Shown here: positions 44,220 to 54,854 of the stretch, one piece after another
How positions within the stretch are numbered: position 1 is the first letter of the stretch
Layout of the letters: each line of letters starts with the position of its first letter
Assembly: GCA_947497755.1 (NCBI GenBank)
Contig: CANMHT010000008.1
Span: forward strand, 1-64,000
DNA: 64,000 nucleotides
Reading direction: 5' to 3'
Source: an uncultured Polaribacter sp.
GTDB taxonomy: Bacteria; Bacteroidota; Bacteroidia; Flavobacteriales; Flavobacteriaceae
Program-made: the position numbers and the translations under genes
The notes under the pieces: generated by a model
Database searches by the model: none
What the model was told of the DNA's origin: nothing
Seen by the model: the letters and a program-made list of their open reading frames with translations, nothing else

Positions 44220-46283
44220 ATGAATACTCCAAAAAGATATACAATTACTGCTGCACTACCATACACAAACGGACCTGTTCATATTGGTCATTTAGCTGGA
44301 GTGTATGTTCCTGCAGATATTTATGCACGTTATTTACGCTTAAAAGGCGAAGATGTTATTTTTGTTTGTGGTTCTGATGAACATGGTGTACCTATTACCA
44401 TCAAAGCAAAAAATGAAGGAGTTACACCACAACAAGTAGTAGACAAATACAACGAAATTATCAAAACTTCTTTTGCTGATTTTGGTATTTCTTTTGACAA
44501 CTACTCAAGAACATCAGCTCAAATACATCATAAAACAGCATCAGATTTTTTTACAAAACTGTATAACGATGGTGAGTTTGTAGAAGAAGTAACAGAGCAA
44601 TTGTATGATGAAGAAGCCAATCAATATTTAGCAGATCGCTTTGTGATTGGTACATGCCCAAAATGTGGAAACGAAGAAAGTTATGGAGATCAATGTGAGA
44701 GCTGTGGAACAAGTCATAATGCTACTGATTTAATCAACCCAAAATCTTCTATTACTGGAAATACACCAACATTAAAAGAAACCAAACACTGGTTTTTACC
44801 TTTAGACAAACATGAAGCTTTCTTAAAAGAATGGATTTTAGAAGGTCATAAAAATGACTGGAAACCAAATGTTTTAGGACAAGTAAAATCTTGGATTGAT
44901 GATGGTTTAAGACCAAGAGCAGTGACTCGTGATTTGGATTGGGGAATTCCTGTACCTGTTGAAGGAGCAGATGGAAAAGTGCTTTATGTTTGGTTTGATG
45001 CTCCTATAGGATACATCTCTGCAACCAAAGAATGGGCTGCACAAAATAACCAAGATTGGGAGCCTTATTGGAAAAATAAAGACACCAAATTAGTGCACTT
45101 TATTGGAAAAGATAATATTGTATTTCACTGTATCATTTTTCCTGCAATGTTAAAAGCTCATGGAGATTATGTACTTCCAGAGAATGTTCCTGCAAATGAG
45201 TTCTTAAATTTAGAAGGAAACAAATTATCTACTTCTAAAAACTGGGCTGTTTGGTTACATGAATACTTGCAAGATTTCCCAGAAAAACAAGATGTATTGC
45301 GTTATGCTTTAACAGCAACAGCTCCAGAAACCAAAGACAATGATTTTACTTGGAAAGATTTTCAAGCAAGAAACAACAACGAATTGGTTGCTATCTTCGG
45401 AAACTTTATCAATCGTGTGGTAGTTTTAACTAACAAATATTATGGTGGAATTGTTCCTGAAGCTGGTGAACTTTCTCCTGTAGATGAAGAAACCTTAACT
45501 GCTTTAAAAGACTATCCAAATATTATTTCGAGATCTATAGAACGTTATCGCTTTAGAGAAGCTTCTCAAGAATTATTAAACCTAGCACGTTTAGGAAATA
45601 AATATTTAGCAGATGAAGAGCCTTGGAAAGTAATAAAACAAGATGAAGAACGTGTAAAAACCATTATGAATGTTGCCTTGCAAATTGCTGCAGGATTAGC
45701 TGTTTTATGTGAACCTTTTTTACCGTTTACTTCTACAAAGTTAAAAGACATACTAAATATAAACTCAGACAATACTCAATTAACATGGAATGCTGTTTCT
45801 GAGCAAGATGTGTTGCTTTCTGCTAATCATCAAATTAACAAAGCTGCATTGTTATTTGCTAAAATTGAAGACAAAGAAATTCAAGCACAGTTAGATAAAT
45901 TACAAGCAACTAAAACAGCAAACGAACAAGCCAATAAAAAGGTAGAACCTCAAAAAGAAACTATTGAGTTTGATGATTTTACCAAGTTAGATATTAGAGT
46001 AGGAACTATTCTAGAAGCTACAAAAGTGCCAAAAACTAAAAAGTTATTACAATTAAAAGTTGATGTAGGAATTGATGTTAGAACCATCGTTTCTGGAATA
46101 GCAGAAAGTTTTAAACCTGAAGAGATTATTGGGCAACAAGTAACTGTATTGTGCAATTTAGCTCCAAGAAAATTACGCGGTGTAGAAAGTCAAGGAATGA
46201 TTTTAATGACTGATACTCCTGATGGAAAACTTGCCTTTGTAGAACCTGCAGAAAAAATTCAAAACGGCGGACAAATTTCTTAA
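44220..46283 (+). CDS. metG: Methionyl-tRNA synthetase with C-terminal tRNA-binding domain
   Basis: The protein has 687 residues from the ATG at 44220 ([18 protein letters not shown] follows). A longer frame from 44160 would start within or before the promoter region and adds residues untypical of the family, so the internal start is preferred. Class I motifs are HIGH as HIGHLAG near residue 21 and KMSKS as KLSTSKNW near 340. A zinc-binding insert has CPKCGNE and CESCG. A C-terminal EMAPII-like tRNA-binding domain (~580-687) contains [14 protein letters not shown]. It charges tRNA-Met. Two genes follow closely and may share its transcript. Confidence 0.96.
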   Translation: MNTPKRYTITAALPYTNGPVHIGHLAGVYVPADIYARYLRLKGEDVIFVCGSDEHGVPITIKAKNEGVTPQQVVDKYNEIIKTSFADFGISFDNYSRTSAQIHHKTASDFFTKLYNDGEFVEEVTEQLYDEEANQYLADRFVIGTCPKCGNEESYGDQCESCGTSHNATDLINPKSSITGNTPTLKETKHWFLPLDKHEAFLKEWILEGHKNDWKPNVLGQVKSWIDDGLRPRAVTRDLDWGIPVPVEGADGKVLYVWFDAPIGYISATKEWAAQNNQDWEPYWKNKDTKLVHFIGKDNIVFHCIIFPAMLKAHGDYVLPENVPANEFLNLEGNKLSTSKNWAVWLHEYLQDFPEKQDVLRYALTATAPETKDNDFTWKDFQARNNNELVAIFGNFINRVVVLTNKYYGGIVPEAGELSPVDEETLTALKDYPNIISRSIERYRFREASQELLNLARLGNKYLADEEPWKVIKQDEERVKTIMNVALQIAAGLAVLCEPFLPFTSTKLKDILNINSDNTQLTWNAVSEQDVLLSANHQINKAALLFAKIEDKEIQAQLDKLQATKTANEQANKKVEPQKETIEFDDFTKLDIRVGTILEATKVPKTKKLLQLKVDVGIDVRTIVSGIAESFKPEEIIGQQVTVLCNLAPRKLRGVESQGMILMTDTPDGKLAFVEPAEKIQNGGQIS

Positions 46284-46294
46284 TAACAAAAGCT

Positions 46295-47737
46295 ATGAAA
46301 AAGAACATTTTTTTGACATTCCTATTATTTATAGGGTTATCTCTTAGTGCAAAATCTCAAGAGAAATTAGCAATATTAAAAAACTCGTTAAAGACTTCGG
46401 TTTCAGACATAAAAGATGTAATTCCAATTGTTAACTATTTAAATGATGATATTGCTTTATTTATAGCCGACGCAAAAAACGTTTACGGTTATCTAATGGA
46501 TAAAAATTTCACATTAAAAAACCAATTATCTTCAATTGAAAAAAGAAGAAAATACAAACTTTTACTTGGAAATAGTATTTTTAACAATAATGATTATCGA
46601 ATTTTTTTGTCAAATAAAAGAAAAGATAAATTTATCTCAATCAATTTTTCTTTTACAAATCAGAAATCTAGTTTAAAAGAATTCACACTAGCACATCCAA
46701 GTGAGAAGTTTATTCAATCTGTTACTTCTAAAAATCAGTTTTATATTATAGCTATGTCTGAAAAGTATAATAGTTTATATGTATACACCTTTAACAATGA
46801 AGGATTCCCTAAAAGAAATAGAATTGATTTAAATGGATTTGGTTTTTTTAATTACAAAGGTAACAATAGTACATTATCAAAAATCCTGATGTCTTCTTCT
46901 ATAATAAAAAAGATTGAAGAGAACATTCCTAACTCAATAGAAACAACTGGAGATAGCAGAAAAATGTACCTAAAAGATCATACGATCTTATTTACCTTTG
47001 ATCAAAATAGTGAGCAAACTCAAACCTTGACAATAGATCTAAATTCTTTAAAAGCTTCTGTAAAAAGATTCGATAAGCCCTTACAACAAATCAAAAGAAA
47101 TAAGAAAAAAACAAATACTTATATAAACGGAAATAACCTCTTTTCTCTTGCTACTACTAAAAACCTTTTTGTTCTTAATATTATTGACTTAAAGACTAAA
47201 AAATTGATTAAGGAATTTGTAGCAACAAAAGAAGAAAAAATTCCTTTTAAAAACACTCCAATTATACAAGAAGGTGGATTTTACAGTCATTATAGAGAGT
47301 TAGAAAAAACTAAAAAGTTTTTACGAAAAATTAATGCTGGAAAAGTAGGAGTTTCTATTCAAAAATATAACAATTATTACCATATGACAATTGGTGGCTA
47401 TATAGAGCAAAGAAGTTCAGGAATGATGCCTATGGGAATGGGTATAGGAATACCAATTGCTTCTTTCGGAAATGTTTCCTTATTCTTTAACCCTGCGCAA
47501 TTTGCTTATAGTTCATATCTTAATACTAAATCAATACGCATAGAAAGTTTATTAGACTTAGATTTCAATCATCAAAAAGGAAAAATTAAAGACAATGCTT
47601 TTGACAAAATGAAAGCTTACTCAAGAAATGGTAGTAAAGTAACTGACATAGTTTTTAAGTACAAGGATTTTTTTATTCAAGGTATCTATTCTATTAGTTC
47701 AAAAGAATATCATTTTATAAAATTTACTTCATATTAA
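46295..47737 (+). CDS. Secreted protein of unknown function
   Basis: The protein has 480 residues. A clear signal peptide (FLTFLLFIGLSLSAKSQ) is followed by mixed alpha/beta sequence rich in Lys and Asn. Near residues 350-400 there is a glycine/methionine-rich stretch (QRSSGMMPMGMGIGIPIASF). No family is recognised. It sits 11 bp after metG and 16 bp before tex, so it is probably co-transcribed with them although the functions look unrelated. Confidence 0.85.
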   Translation: MKKNIFLTFLLFIGLSLSAKSQEKLAILKNSLKTSVSDIKDVIPIVNYLNDDIALFIADAKNVYGYLMDKNFTLKNQLSSIEKRRKYKLLLGNSIFNNNDYRIFLSNKRKDKFISINFSFTNQKSSLKEFTLAHPSEKFIQSVTSKNQFYIIAMSEKYNSLYVYTFNNEGFPKRNRIDLNGFGFFNYKGNNSTLSKILMSSSIIKKIEENIPNSIETTGDSRKMYLKDHTILFTFDQNSEQTQTLTIDLNSLKASVKRFDKPLQQIKRNKKKTNTYINGNNLFSLATTKNLFVLNIIDLKTKKLIKEFVATKEEKIPFKNTPIIQEGGFYSHYRELEKTKKFLRKINAGKVGVSIQKYNNYYHMTIGGYIEQRSSGMMPMGMGIGIPIASFGNVSLFFNPAQFAYSSYLNTKSIRIESLLDLDFNHQKGKIKDNAFDKMKAYSRNGSKVTDIVFKYKDFFIQGIYSISSKEYHFIKFTSY

Positions 47738-47753
47738 TTTTAACTTTTTTCAA

Positions 47754-49871
47754 TTGATTCATTTTATTTCTCAACACACACAACTCTCAGAAAAAGCCAT
47801 TCAAAATACCTTAGAATTGCTTAATGAAGATTGCACCATACCTTTTATTGCTCGTTATAGGAAAGAACGTACTGGAAATTTAGATGAAATAGAAATTGGT
47901 CAAATTGCAAACTTTAAAGAAGCTTTTGAAACGTTAGAAAAACGTAAAAAGGCCATTATAAAATCTTTAGAAGAACAAGAAATTTTAACCGTAGAATTAC
48001 AACAAAAAATTAAAAAGACTACAGACCTAACTACTTTAGAAGATGTGTATTTACCTTTTAAAAAGAAGCGAAAAACCAAAGCAGAAACTGCCAGAAATAA
48101 TGGTTTAGAACCTCTAGCTAAAATAATCATGAGTCAACGAGTAAATGACTTAGAATATACCGCTTCTAAATACCTTTCTAATGCTGTTGATTCTATAGAA
48201 AATGCTTTAGAAGGTGCTCGATTTATTATTGCCGAATGGATCAATGAGCGTAGTGATATTAGAAACAATATTAGAACTCAACTTGAACGATTTGCAACAA
48301 TAAACACCAAAGTAATTAAGTCTAAAATTGAGGATGAAAAAGCGCAAAAATTCAAACAATATTTTGACTGGAACGAATCTCTACAGCGCATTCCTTCTCA
48401 TAGATTATTAGCCATTTTACGCGCCGAAGAAGCAGGTTATATCCGTGTAAAAATTGAAATTGATAATGAAAGAGCACTTGCTAAAATAGAACATCGTATC
48501 ATACGTTCGTCAAATGAGTGTTCTGATCAAATTCAGATAGCCATAAAAGATGCTTATAAAAGATTGTTATTTCCATCATTAGCTAACGAAGCTTTATCCA
48601 TTGCAAAAGAAAAAGCAGATACAGCTGCCATTGCCGTTTTTGCAAATAACTTAAGGCAATTATTATTGGGTGCTCCGTTAGGAGAAAAGAATATTTTAGC
48701 TATTGATCCTGGTTTTAGAACTGGTTGCAAAGTGGTTTGTTTAAATAAGCAAGGTGATTTGTTGCATAACGAAACTATTTTTCCACATGCACCACAAAAC
48801 AAATTTACAGAAGCCATTAAAAAAATTAGCTCTTTAACAGATGCTTATAAAATTGAAGCTATTGCTATTGGTAATGGTACAGCTTCTAGAGAAACTGAAC
48901 AATTGATTCGTAAAATTCAATTTAAAAACCCTCCAGAAGTATTTGTAGTTAATGAAGCTGGAGCTTCTATTTACTCGGCATCTAAAATTGCAAGAGATGA
49001 ATTCCCTAATTATGATATTACTGTTAGAGGAGCTGTTTCTATTGGTAGACGTTTAGCAGATCCTTTAGCCGAGCTTGTAAAGATTGAAGCCAAATCAATC
49101 GGCGTTGGACAATACCAACACGATGTAGATCAAACTCAATTAAAAAAATCATTAGATACGGTTGTAGAAAGTTGTGTAAATACAGTTGGAGTGAATATCA
49201 ATACCGCTAGTGAATCTTTGTTGAGTTATGTTTCTGGAATTGGTCCTAAATTAGCAGAAAACATTGTTGCTTATAGAACAGAAAACGGTGCTTTTTCTTC
49301 TAGAACAGAAATTAAGAATGTTGCTCGTTTAGGAGGAAAAGCTTATGAACAATCAGCTGGTTTTTTACGTATAAAAAAAGCTAAAAATCCGTTAGACGAT
49401 TCTGCTGTTCATCCAGAACGCTATGCATTAGTTGCCACAATGGCAAAAGATTTAAAAACCAATGTAAGTGAACTTATTGGTAATAAATCTCTTTTAGCCA
49501 ATATTGATTTACAGAAATACACCTCAACAGACATTGGATTACCAACGTTAAAAGATATTATTAGTGAATTAGAAAAACCTGGTTTAGACCCTCGAGAAAA
49601 AGCAAAAGTATTTACCTTCAATCAACAATTAAAAACCATTGCAGATGTAAAAGAAGGACAGCTCTTACCTGGAATCGTTAATAACATTACTCATTTTGGC
49701 TGTTTTGTAGATATCGGAATTAAAGAAAGTGGCCTAATTCACGTGTCTAATTTATCAGATACTTTTGTAAAAGATGTAAGTGATATTGTACAACTACACC
49801 AACAAATTATTGTAAAAGTCTTAGAAGTAGACATCCAAAGAAAACGGATTCAATTGGCACTTAAGAAGTAA
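47754..49871 (+). CDS. tex: Tex-family RNA-binding transcription accessory protein
   Basis: The protein has 705 residues. It apparently starts with TTG at 47754; the conserved N-terminus (ISQHTQLSEKAIQNTLELL) begins only a few codons later and no ATG lies nearby. CTIPFIARYRKERTGNLDE is a Tex hallmark. A YqgF-like domain (~330-460: ILAIDPGFRTGCKVV), helix-hairpin-helix segments (~500-560) and a C-terminal S1 RNA-binding domain (~630-705: GIVNNITHFGCFVDIGIKES) follow. It associates with RNA and transcription. The last 11 bp overlap the convergent helical-repeat gene. Confidence 0.95.
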   Translation: MIHFISQHTQLSEKAIQNTLELLNEDCTIPFIARYRKERTGNLDEIEIGQIANFKEAFETLEKRKKAIIKSLEEQEILTVELQQKIKKTTDLTTLEDVYLPFKKKRKTKAETARNNGLEPLAKIIMSQRVNDLEYTASKYLSNAVDSIENALEGARFIIAEWINERSDIRNNIRTQLERFATINTKVIKSKIEDEKAQKFKQYFDWNESLQRIPSHRLLAILRAEEAGYIRVKIEIDNERALAKIEHRIIRSSNECSDQIQIAIKDAYKRLLFPSLANEALSIAKEKADTAAIAVFANNLRQLLLGAPLGEKNILAIDPGFRTGCKVVCLNKQGDLLHNETIFPHAPQNKFTEAIKKISSLTDAYKIEAIAIGNGTASRETEQLIRKIQFKNPPEVFVVNEAGASIYSASKIARDEFPNYDITVRGAVSIGRRLADPLAELVKIEAKSIGVGQYQHDVDQTQLKKSLDTVVESCVNTVGVNINTASESLLSYVSGIGPKLAENIVAYRTENGAFSSRTEIKNVARLGGKAYEQSAGFLRIKKAKNPLDDSAVHPERYALVATMAKDLKTNVSELIGNKSLLANIDLQKYTSTDIGLPTLKDIISELEKPGLDPREKAKVFTFNQQLKTIADVKEGQLLPGIVNNITHFGCFVDIGIKESGLIHVSNLSDTFVKDVSDIVQLHQQIIVKVLEVDIQRKRIQLALKK

Positions 49872-51423
49872 GTTTACTTGCCTTTCTTTTAATGATTTCT
49901 GCTACAGTTGTATTTTCTATTTTACTTTCTAACCAAGATAAAATATCCAAATATAAAAAGGCTCTTTTTTCAAAAGGATGATGTTCAAACTTTTGCAACC
50001 TAGTATGTATCTTTTTAAATTCTCGCTTTATTTCATGAGGAAACACATCACTTAAAGCTCTAATTGACACTATAAACTCTTTTTGTACTGCTTGTAAGTT
50101 TTCCATTTTTAATAAAAACTTATAGGTGTCTTTAAACTGACGTTCTAAATGATAATCCAATCCGCACTCATAATGTGCAATCAAATTTAAGATCCTAGCA
50201 AAACATTGCAAGTCTTCTGCTCCTCTTAAATTTTTAGAATCAATAATCTTTGCTAAGTACTGTATACACAACCTATTTTCTCCCATACCAAAATACAAAC
50301 AGGCAATTTTATAGTACAAAACAACAATATGATGATGATCTAAAAGCGGTTTATATATTTCTATTTTTTCAGTAATCTCTTTTACTAAATATTCTCCTTC
50401 TCTAAAGGTTCCTTGCATAAAATGCAAATGCAATTGATTGGCAGAAGTGTATTGAAAAATTAGCAACTCTGTATTGCTATTTAACGGAATTTTTTGCTGT
50501 TCTATTTCCTCTTTAAAATAAGCTAATTCTTGACTAAATTTTGTTTTTTGTTTTAAGAAAAAAAGAGCTTCTAGTAAGTAATTTTTTCCTTTTAAGTAAA
50601 ATACAGGATGTAGTGAAATAAACTTTGGATATTCTTTAAAAAGCTGCATCCATTTGTGTGCATATTTATAACACATTAAAAAGTCTTGTGTTAAAAAACT
50701 TTTCCACACATAGGCTTTGTACAGCCATAACTTTTCTCTAAAACCAAGTGTGCTGATGTCATAAGTTGGTAATCGATCATCAAAATAAGAATTGATTTGC
50801 TCAAATTCTTCATCGTTCTTTGCATATCCAGATTTTAATAAAATACTATACAACTGTAAAGATAAATTAGAGAGTTTACTAGTAATAACATTCTGTAGGC
50901 TTAACTCTTTTGCTTGTGTAGAAAGTTCATCTGCTCTGGTACTGATACTTCTAGTAATGTATTGAGTTTCTATCACCTTTTCTAGCTCTACAATTTCATA
51001 AGCGATGTTCTTTTCTTCGTTTTCTATAGCCATCGTTTTGGCCTTATCTAACAAGCGTAAACTCTGTTTGTACAAACCTTTTTGATACAACACTGTAGCA
51101 AAATCGAGTTGTTCTCTTATTTGTACTCTTATATTTTGATGCGAAGGATTAAGACGTAAACTAATTAATAGTTGACGATACAAATGCGCTTTTAAATTAG
51201 ACAACTGTACTTTGGTTACAATTCCACTATCAATAATCTGTTGCTCGTTGTAATTTTTCTGCTTTTCTAACAGCTTAAATAATGAGAAAAATTTTGCATC
51301 AGTATTCCCTCCTAATCTTCCTACATACAAATTAAATTGCCTTTTTTCAGATTTAGACAATGATTTAATCAATACAAAAAGAGTATCATTTTGATTATTG
51401 ACTAATGTAGTTGACTTTTTCAT
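49861..51423 (-). CDS. Helical repeat (TPR-like) hypothetical protein
   Basis: The protein has 520 residues, almost wholly helical, without a signal peptide. The N-terminus (LIKSLSKSEKRQFNLYVGR) and repeated helix pairs such as VLYQKGLYKQSLRLLDKAKT suggest TPR-like repeats. The family appears common in flavobacteria but I cannot name it. It converges on tex with an 11-bp overlap and diverges from leuA. Confidence 0.88.
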   Translation of the reverse strand: MKKSTTLVNNQNDTLFVLIKSLSKSEKRQFNLYVGRLGGNTDAKFFSLFKLLEKQKNYNEQQIIDSGIVTKVQLSNLKAHLYRQLLISLRLNPSHQNIRVQIREQLDFATVLYQKGLYKQSLRLLDKAKTMAIENEEKNIAYEIVELEKVIETQYITRSISTRADELSTQAKELSLQNVITSKLSNLSLQLYSILLKSGYAKNDEEFEQINSYFDDRLPTYDISTLGFREKLWLYKAYVWKSFLTQDFLMCYKYAHKWMQLFKEYPKFISLHPVFYLKGKNYLLEALFFLKQKTKFSQELAYFKEEIEQQKIPLNSNTELLIFQYTSANQLHLHFMQGTFREGEYLVKEITEKIEIYKPLLDHHHIVVLYYKIACLYFGMGENRLCIQYLAKIIDSKNLRGAEDLQCFARILNLIAHYECGLDYHLERQFKDTYKFLLKMENLQAVQKEFIVSIRALSDVFPHEIKREFKKIHTRLQKFEHHPFEKRAFLYLDILSWLESKIENTTVAEIIKRKASKLTS

Positions 51424-51492
51424 TAACTATTGATTATCAGTATTTTAAAAACAAACAATTCAAATTAAACATCGTAAAGAGCCATTTAGAAT

Positions 51493-51525
51493 TTGGCTAC
51501 TTAGAAAACCCAATATATAAATTTG
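51493..51525 (+). promoter_or_regulatory. Putative promoter of the leuACDB genes
   Basis: TAAATTTG at 51518-51525 matches the -7 element. A TTG at 51493-51495 is 22 bases upstream, slightly far for -33. The leader before the leuA ATG is only about 22 bases, leaving no room for a leucine leader-peptide attenuator. Confidence 0.5.
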
Positions 51526-51553
51526 ATTTATATAAAAAAATTAAAGAGTACTC

Positions 51554-52729
51554 ATGCAAGACAATAAGGTTCAAATTTTCGATACTACACTTCGAGATGG
51601 AGAACAGGTTCCAGGATGTAAATTAGATACCCAACAAAAATTGGTAATCGCTAAACGTTTAGATTATTTAGGAGTTGACGTGATTGAAGCTGGTTTCCCT
51701 GTTTCTAGTCCAGGTGATTTTAATTCAGTTTCAGAAATTGCCAAACTCGTTAAAAGTGCTAGTGTTTGTGGTTTAACACGTGCCGTAGAAAACGATATTA
51801 AAGTAGCTGCAGAAGCTTTAAAGCATGCAATAAAACCTAGAATTCATACAGGAATCGGCACAAGCGATTCTCATATACAATTCAAATTTAAATCTACAAG
51901 AGAAAAAGTAATAGAACGTGCTATTGGTGCTGTTTCTTATGCAAAATCTTTTGTAAATGATGTAGAGTTTTATGCTGAAGATGCAGGTAGAACAGACAAT
52001 GCTTTTTTAGCAAAAATTTGCGAAGAAGTAATTAAAGCTGGCGCTACAGTATTAAATATTCCAGATACTACAGGTTATTGCTTACCAGAAGAATACGGAG
52101 CAAAAATGAAATACTTACGCGAAAATGTAAAAGGTATAGAAAATGTAATTCTTTCTTGTCATTGTCATAATGATTTAGGAATGGCAACTGCAAATTCTAT
52201 TGCCGGAGTAATAAACGGTGCTCGTCAAATTGAATGTACTATTAACGGAATTGGAGAAAGAGCTGGAAACACAGCTTTAGAAGAAGTGGTTATGATTTTA
52301 AAACAACATCCAGATTTAAATCTACAAACCAATATCAATACAAAACTATTATACGATACAAGTATGATGGTTAGAGAAAGTATGGGAATGCCTGTACAAC
52401 CAAACAAAGCTATTGTAGGAGCTAATGCATTTGCTCATAGCTCTGGAATACATCAAGATGGAGTCATAAAAAATAGAGAAACCTATGAAATTATGAATCC
52501 AGAAGAAGTTGGTGTTACAGAAAGTGCCATTGTATTAACCGCTAGAAGCGGAAGAGCTGCTTTAGCATACAGAGCAAAAAATATTGGATACGAATTAACC
52601 AAAGTTCAATTAGATACTGCTTATACCAACTTTTTAAAAATTGCAGATCAACAAAAAGAAGTAAAAGACGACGATATTCATTTAATTATGAAAAATGTCA
52701 ATGAAATTTCTAAAATCGCAATTGCCTAA
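51554..52729 (+). CDS. leuA: 2-isopropylmalate synthase
   Basis: The protein has 391 residues. [16 protein letters not shown] near residue 10 is the first HMGL/IPMS signature. [18 protein letters not shown] near 200 carries the metal-binding histidines. The C-terminal regulatory domain is short compared with the ~520-residue enzymes, as in other short-type IPMS, so leucine feedback may differ. It condenses acetyl-CoA with 2-oxoisovalerate, the first step of leucine synthesis. leuC starts on the last base of its stop codon. Confidence 0.94.
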   Translation: MQDNKVQIFDTTLRDGEQVPGCKLDTQQKLVIAKRLDYLGVDVIEAGFPVSSPGDFNSVSEIAKLVKSASVCGLTRAVENDIKVAAEALKHAIKPRIHTGIGTSDSHIQFKFKSTREKVIERAIGAVSYAKSFVNDVEFYAEDAGRTDNAFLAKICEEVIKAGATVLNIPDTTGYCLPEEYGAKMKYLRENVKGIENVILSCHCHNDLGMATANSIAGVINGARQIECTINGIGERAGNTALEEVVMILKQHPDLNLQTNINTKLLYDTSMMVRESMGMPVQPNKAIVGANAFAHSSGIHQDGVIKNRETYEIMNPEEVGVTESAIVLTARSGRAALAYRAKNIGYELTKVQLDTAYTNFLKIADQQKEVKDDDIHLIMKNVNEISKIAIA

Positions 52730-54111
52730 TGGGAAAAACATTATTTGATAAAGTTTGGGATGCTCATGTTGTTGACTCTATAGAAAATGGTCCACAAATT
52801 TTATATATAGACAAACATTTAATTCATGAAGTAACTAGCCCACAAGCTTTTAATGAGCTAGAGCAAAGAGGTATTCCTATTGCGAGACCAGATAAAATTG
52901 TAGCAACAGCAGATCATAATACACCAACTATAAATCAGCATTTACCAGTAAAAGATGAATTGTCTAGAAAACAACTAACACAATTATCAGAAAACTGTAA
53001 TAAGAATAACATTCCTTTATATGGTTTAGGACATGAAAATAACGGAATTGTACATGTGATTGCTCCAGAATTAGGATTTACTCAACCAGGAATGACGATG
53101 GTTTGTGGTGATTCACATACTTCTACGCACGGAGCTTTTGGAACCATAGCCTTTGGAATTGGAACTAGCCAAGTAGCTCAAGTGTTTGCAAGCCAGTGTT
53201 TGTTATTACAAAAGCCTAAAAGTTTGCGTGTAAATGTAAATGGAAAACTTAAAAAAGGCGTATTACCTAAAGACGTTATTTTATACATTATTTCTAAACT
53301 AGGCACTAATTCTGGAACAGGATATTTTTGTGAATATGCAGGAAATGTCTTTGAAGAAATGAGCATGGAAGGTAGAATGACCGTTTGTAATATGAGTATT
53401 GAAATGGGTGCTCGGGGTGGAATGATTGCTCCAGATCAAACTACTTTTGATTATGTAAAAGACAGAGAATTTGCTCCTAAAGGAAGTGATTTTGATAAAA
53501 AAGTAGCCTATTGGAAAACGTTGCCAACTGATGCCGATGCTGTTTTTGACAAAGAATATTCATTTGATGCAGCAGATATAGAGCCAATGATTACTTATGG
53601 AACCAATCCAGGAATGGGAATAAAAATCTCTGAAAACATTCCTTCTTTAGAGGATAGTTCTTTTGAAAAATCTTTGGATTATATGAACTTTAAAAAAGGA
53701 GAATCTCTAATAGACAAACCAATTAATTATGTGTTTATTGGTAGCTGTACCAATTCTAGGATAGAAGATTTTAGAGTGGCAGCCAACTTTGTAAAAGGAA
53801 AACAAAAAGCAGCAAATGTAAACGCTTGGCTTGTACCAGGTTCTCAAAGAGTAGCAAAACAAATTGCAGAAGAAGGATTACAAACCGTTTTTGAAGAAGC
53901 TGGTTTTGTCTTAAGACAACCTGGATGTTCTGCTTGTTTGGCCATGAATGATGACAAAATTCCAGAAGGAGAATATTGTGTTTCTACTTCTAATAGAAAT
54001 TTTGAAGGTAGACAAGGACAAGGAGCTAGAACCATTTTGGCAAGTCCGTTAGTAGCAGCAGCAACTGCCGTAGAAGGAAAAATTATTGACATCACAAAAC
54101 ACTTAAATTAA
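52729..54111 (+). CDS. leuC: 3-isopropylmalate dehydratase large subunit
   Basis: The protein has 460 residues. The cysteines that ligate the 4Fe-4S cluster are seen in GSCTNSR and GCSACLAMN, and the motif [12 protein letters not shown] is present. It works with LeuD to isomerise 2- to 3-isopropylmalate. Start and stop codons overlap with its neighbours by one base (TAATG) on both sides, showing translational coupling. Confidence 0.97.
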   Translation: MGKTLFDKVWDAHVVDSIENGPQILYIDKHLIHEVTSPQAFNELEQRGIPIARPDKIVATADHNTPTINQHLPVKDELSRKQLTQLSENCNKNNIPLYGLGHENNGIVHVIAPELGFTQPGMTMVCGDSHTSTHGAFGTIAFGIGTSQVAQVFASQCLLLQKPKSLRVNVNGKLKKGVLPKDVILYIISKLGTNSGTGYFCEYAGNVFEEMSMEGRMTVCNMSIEMGARGGMIAPDQTTFDYVKDREFAPKGSDFDKKVAYWKTLPTDADAVFDKEYSFDAADIEPMITYGTNPGMGIKISENIPSLEDSSFEKSLDYMNFKKGESLIDKPINYVFIGSCTNSRIEDFRVAANFVKGKQKAANVNAWLVPGSQRVAKQIAEEGLQTVFEEAGFVLRQPGCSACLAMNDDKIPEGEYCVSTSNRNFEGRQGQGARTILASPLVAAATAVEGKIIDITKHLN

Positions 54112-54695
54112 TGGAAAAGTTTACCATAGTAAGTTCTAGAGCTATTCCGTTAGCCACAGAAAATATAGATACAGACCAAATTATTCCTGCGCGTTTTTTA
54201 AAAGCAACTGATAAATTAGGTTTTGGAGAAAATGCCTTTAGAGACTGGCGTTTTCATAAGGATGGAAATATAAATGAAGATTTTATTTTAAACAACCCAA
54301 CTTATAGCGGAAGCATTTTAGTTGCTGGTGATAATTTTGGTTGCGGTTCTAGTAGAGAACATGCAGCTTGGGCCTTGGTAGGATATGGTTTTAAAGTGAT
54401 TGTAAGTAGTTTTTTTGCTGATATTTTTAAAGGAAATGCTTTAAATAACGGGTTGCTTCCTGTACAAGTAACAGAAGCATATTTAAAAAAATTACTGCAA
54501 TTTTTAAAAGAACATCCAACATCTACAGTTGAAATAAATTTAGAAGAACAAACTATTAACTCAGTTGTAGGAAAAGAATCGTTTGAGATTAATCCATACA
54601 AAAAAACATGTATGCTTAATGGCTATGACGATATCGATTTTTTAATTAGTAATACAGATAAAATAACTGCTTTCGAAGCACAAAAAGAGATATAA
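54111..54695 (+). CDS. leuD: 3-isopropylmalate dehydratase small subunit
   Basis: The protein has 194 residues. [15 protein letters not shown] near residue 18 and [17 protein letters not shown] near 70 are the LeuD signatures. It provides the substrate-recognition swivel domain for LeuC. A folded 159-bp spacer separates it from leuB, unlike the one-base overlaps between leuA, leuC and leuD. Confidence 0.97.
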   Translation: MEKFTIVSSRAIPLATENIDTDQIIPARFLKATDKLGFGENAFRDWRFHKDGNINEDFILNNPTYSGSILVAGDNFGCGSSREHAAWALVGYGFKVIVSSFFADIFKGNALNNGLLPVQVTEAYLKKLLQFLKEHPTSTVEINLEEQTINSVVGKESFEINPYKKTCMLNGYDDIDFLISNTDKITAFEAQKEI

Positions 54696-54837
54696 GAATT
54701 TCATTCCTAGCACTTACACCGAAAAGAAACTCCTATGGCTTAACCCATAGACACAAATTAGGAATGGAATTCTTTTCTAAATAAAATCAAAGGGATTTTC
54801 CCTTATAAAATAACAATACTACTTGTAAAAAAGTAGT
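54696..54837 (+). other. Strongly folded spacer between leuD and leuB
   Basis: Several stems are exact or nearly so. GAATTTCATTCCTA (54696-54709) pairs with TAGGAATGGAATTC (54759-54772) with one G-T. Nested inside it, CTATGG (54733-54738) pairs with CCATAG (54745-54750). AAGGGA/TCCCTT lies at 54790-54804 and ACTACTT/AAGTAGT at 54818-54837. GAAAAGAA (54721-54728) could instead pair with TTCTTTTC (54770-54777), which conflicts with the first stem. No T run follows the main stem, so it is not a plain terminator. It may be an RNase processing site, a switch, or a stabilising structure. Confidence 0.5.
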
Positions 54838-54854
54838 TAATGAAATTTAAATAG

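Noticed and set aside
51424..51553. Leucine leader-peptide attenuator upstream of leuA
   Set aside because: The predicted leader is about 22 bases, with no Leu-codon-rich short frame and no terminator hairpin.
51411..51626. Plus-strand frame of 71 codons overlapping the leuA start
   Set aside because: It overlaps the true leuA N-terminus in another frame and lacks a promoter in front; the -7 element lies inside it.
54696..54837. tRNA gene, T-box or known riboswitch in the leuD-leuB spacer
   Set aside because: No acceptor/CCA or cloverleaf, no T-box (UGGN) bulge sequence, and the main stem lacks a T run, so it is kept only as an unexplained structure.
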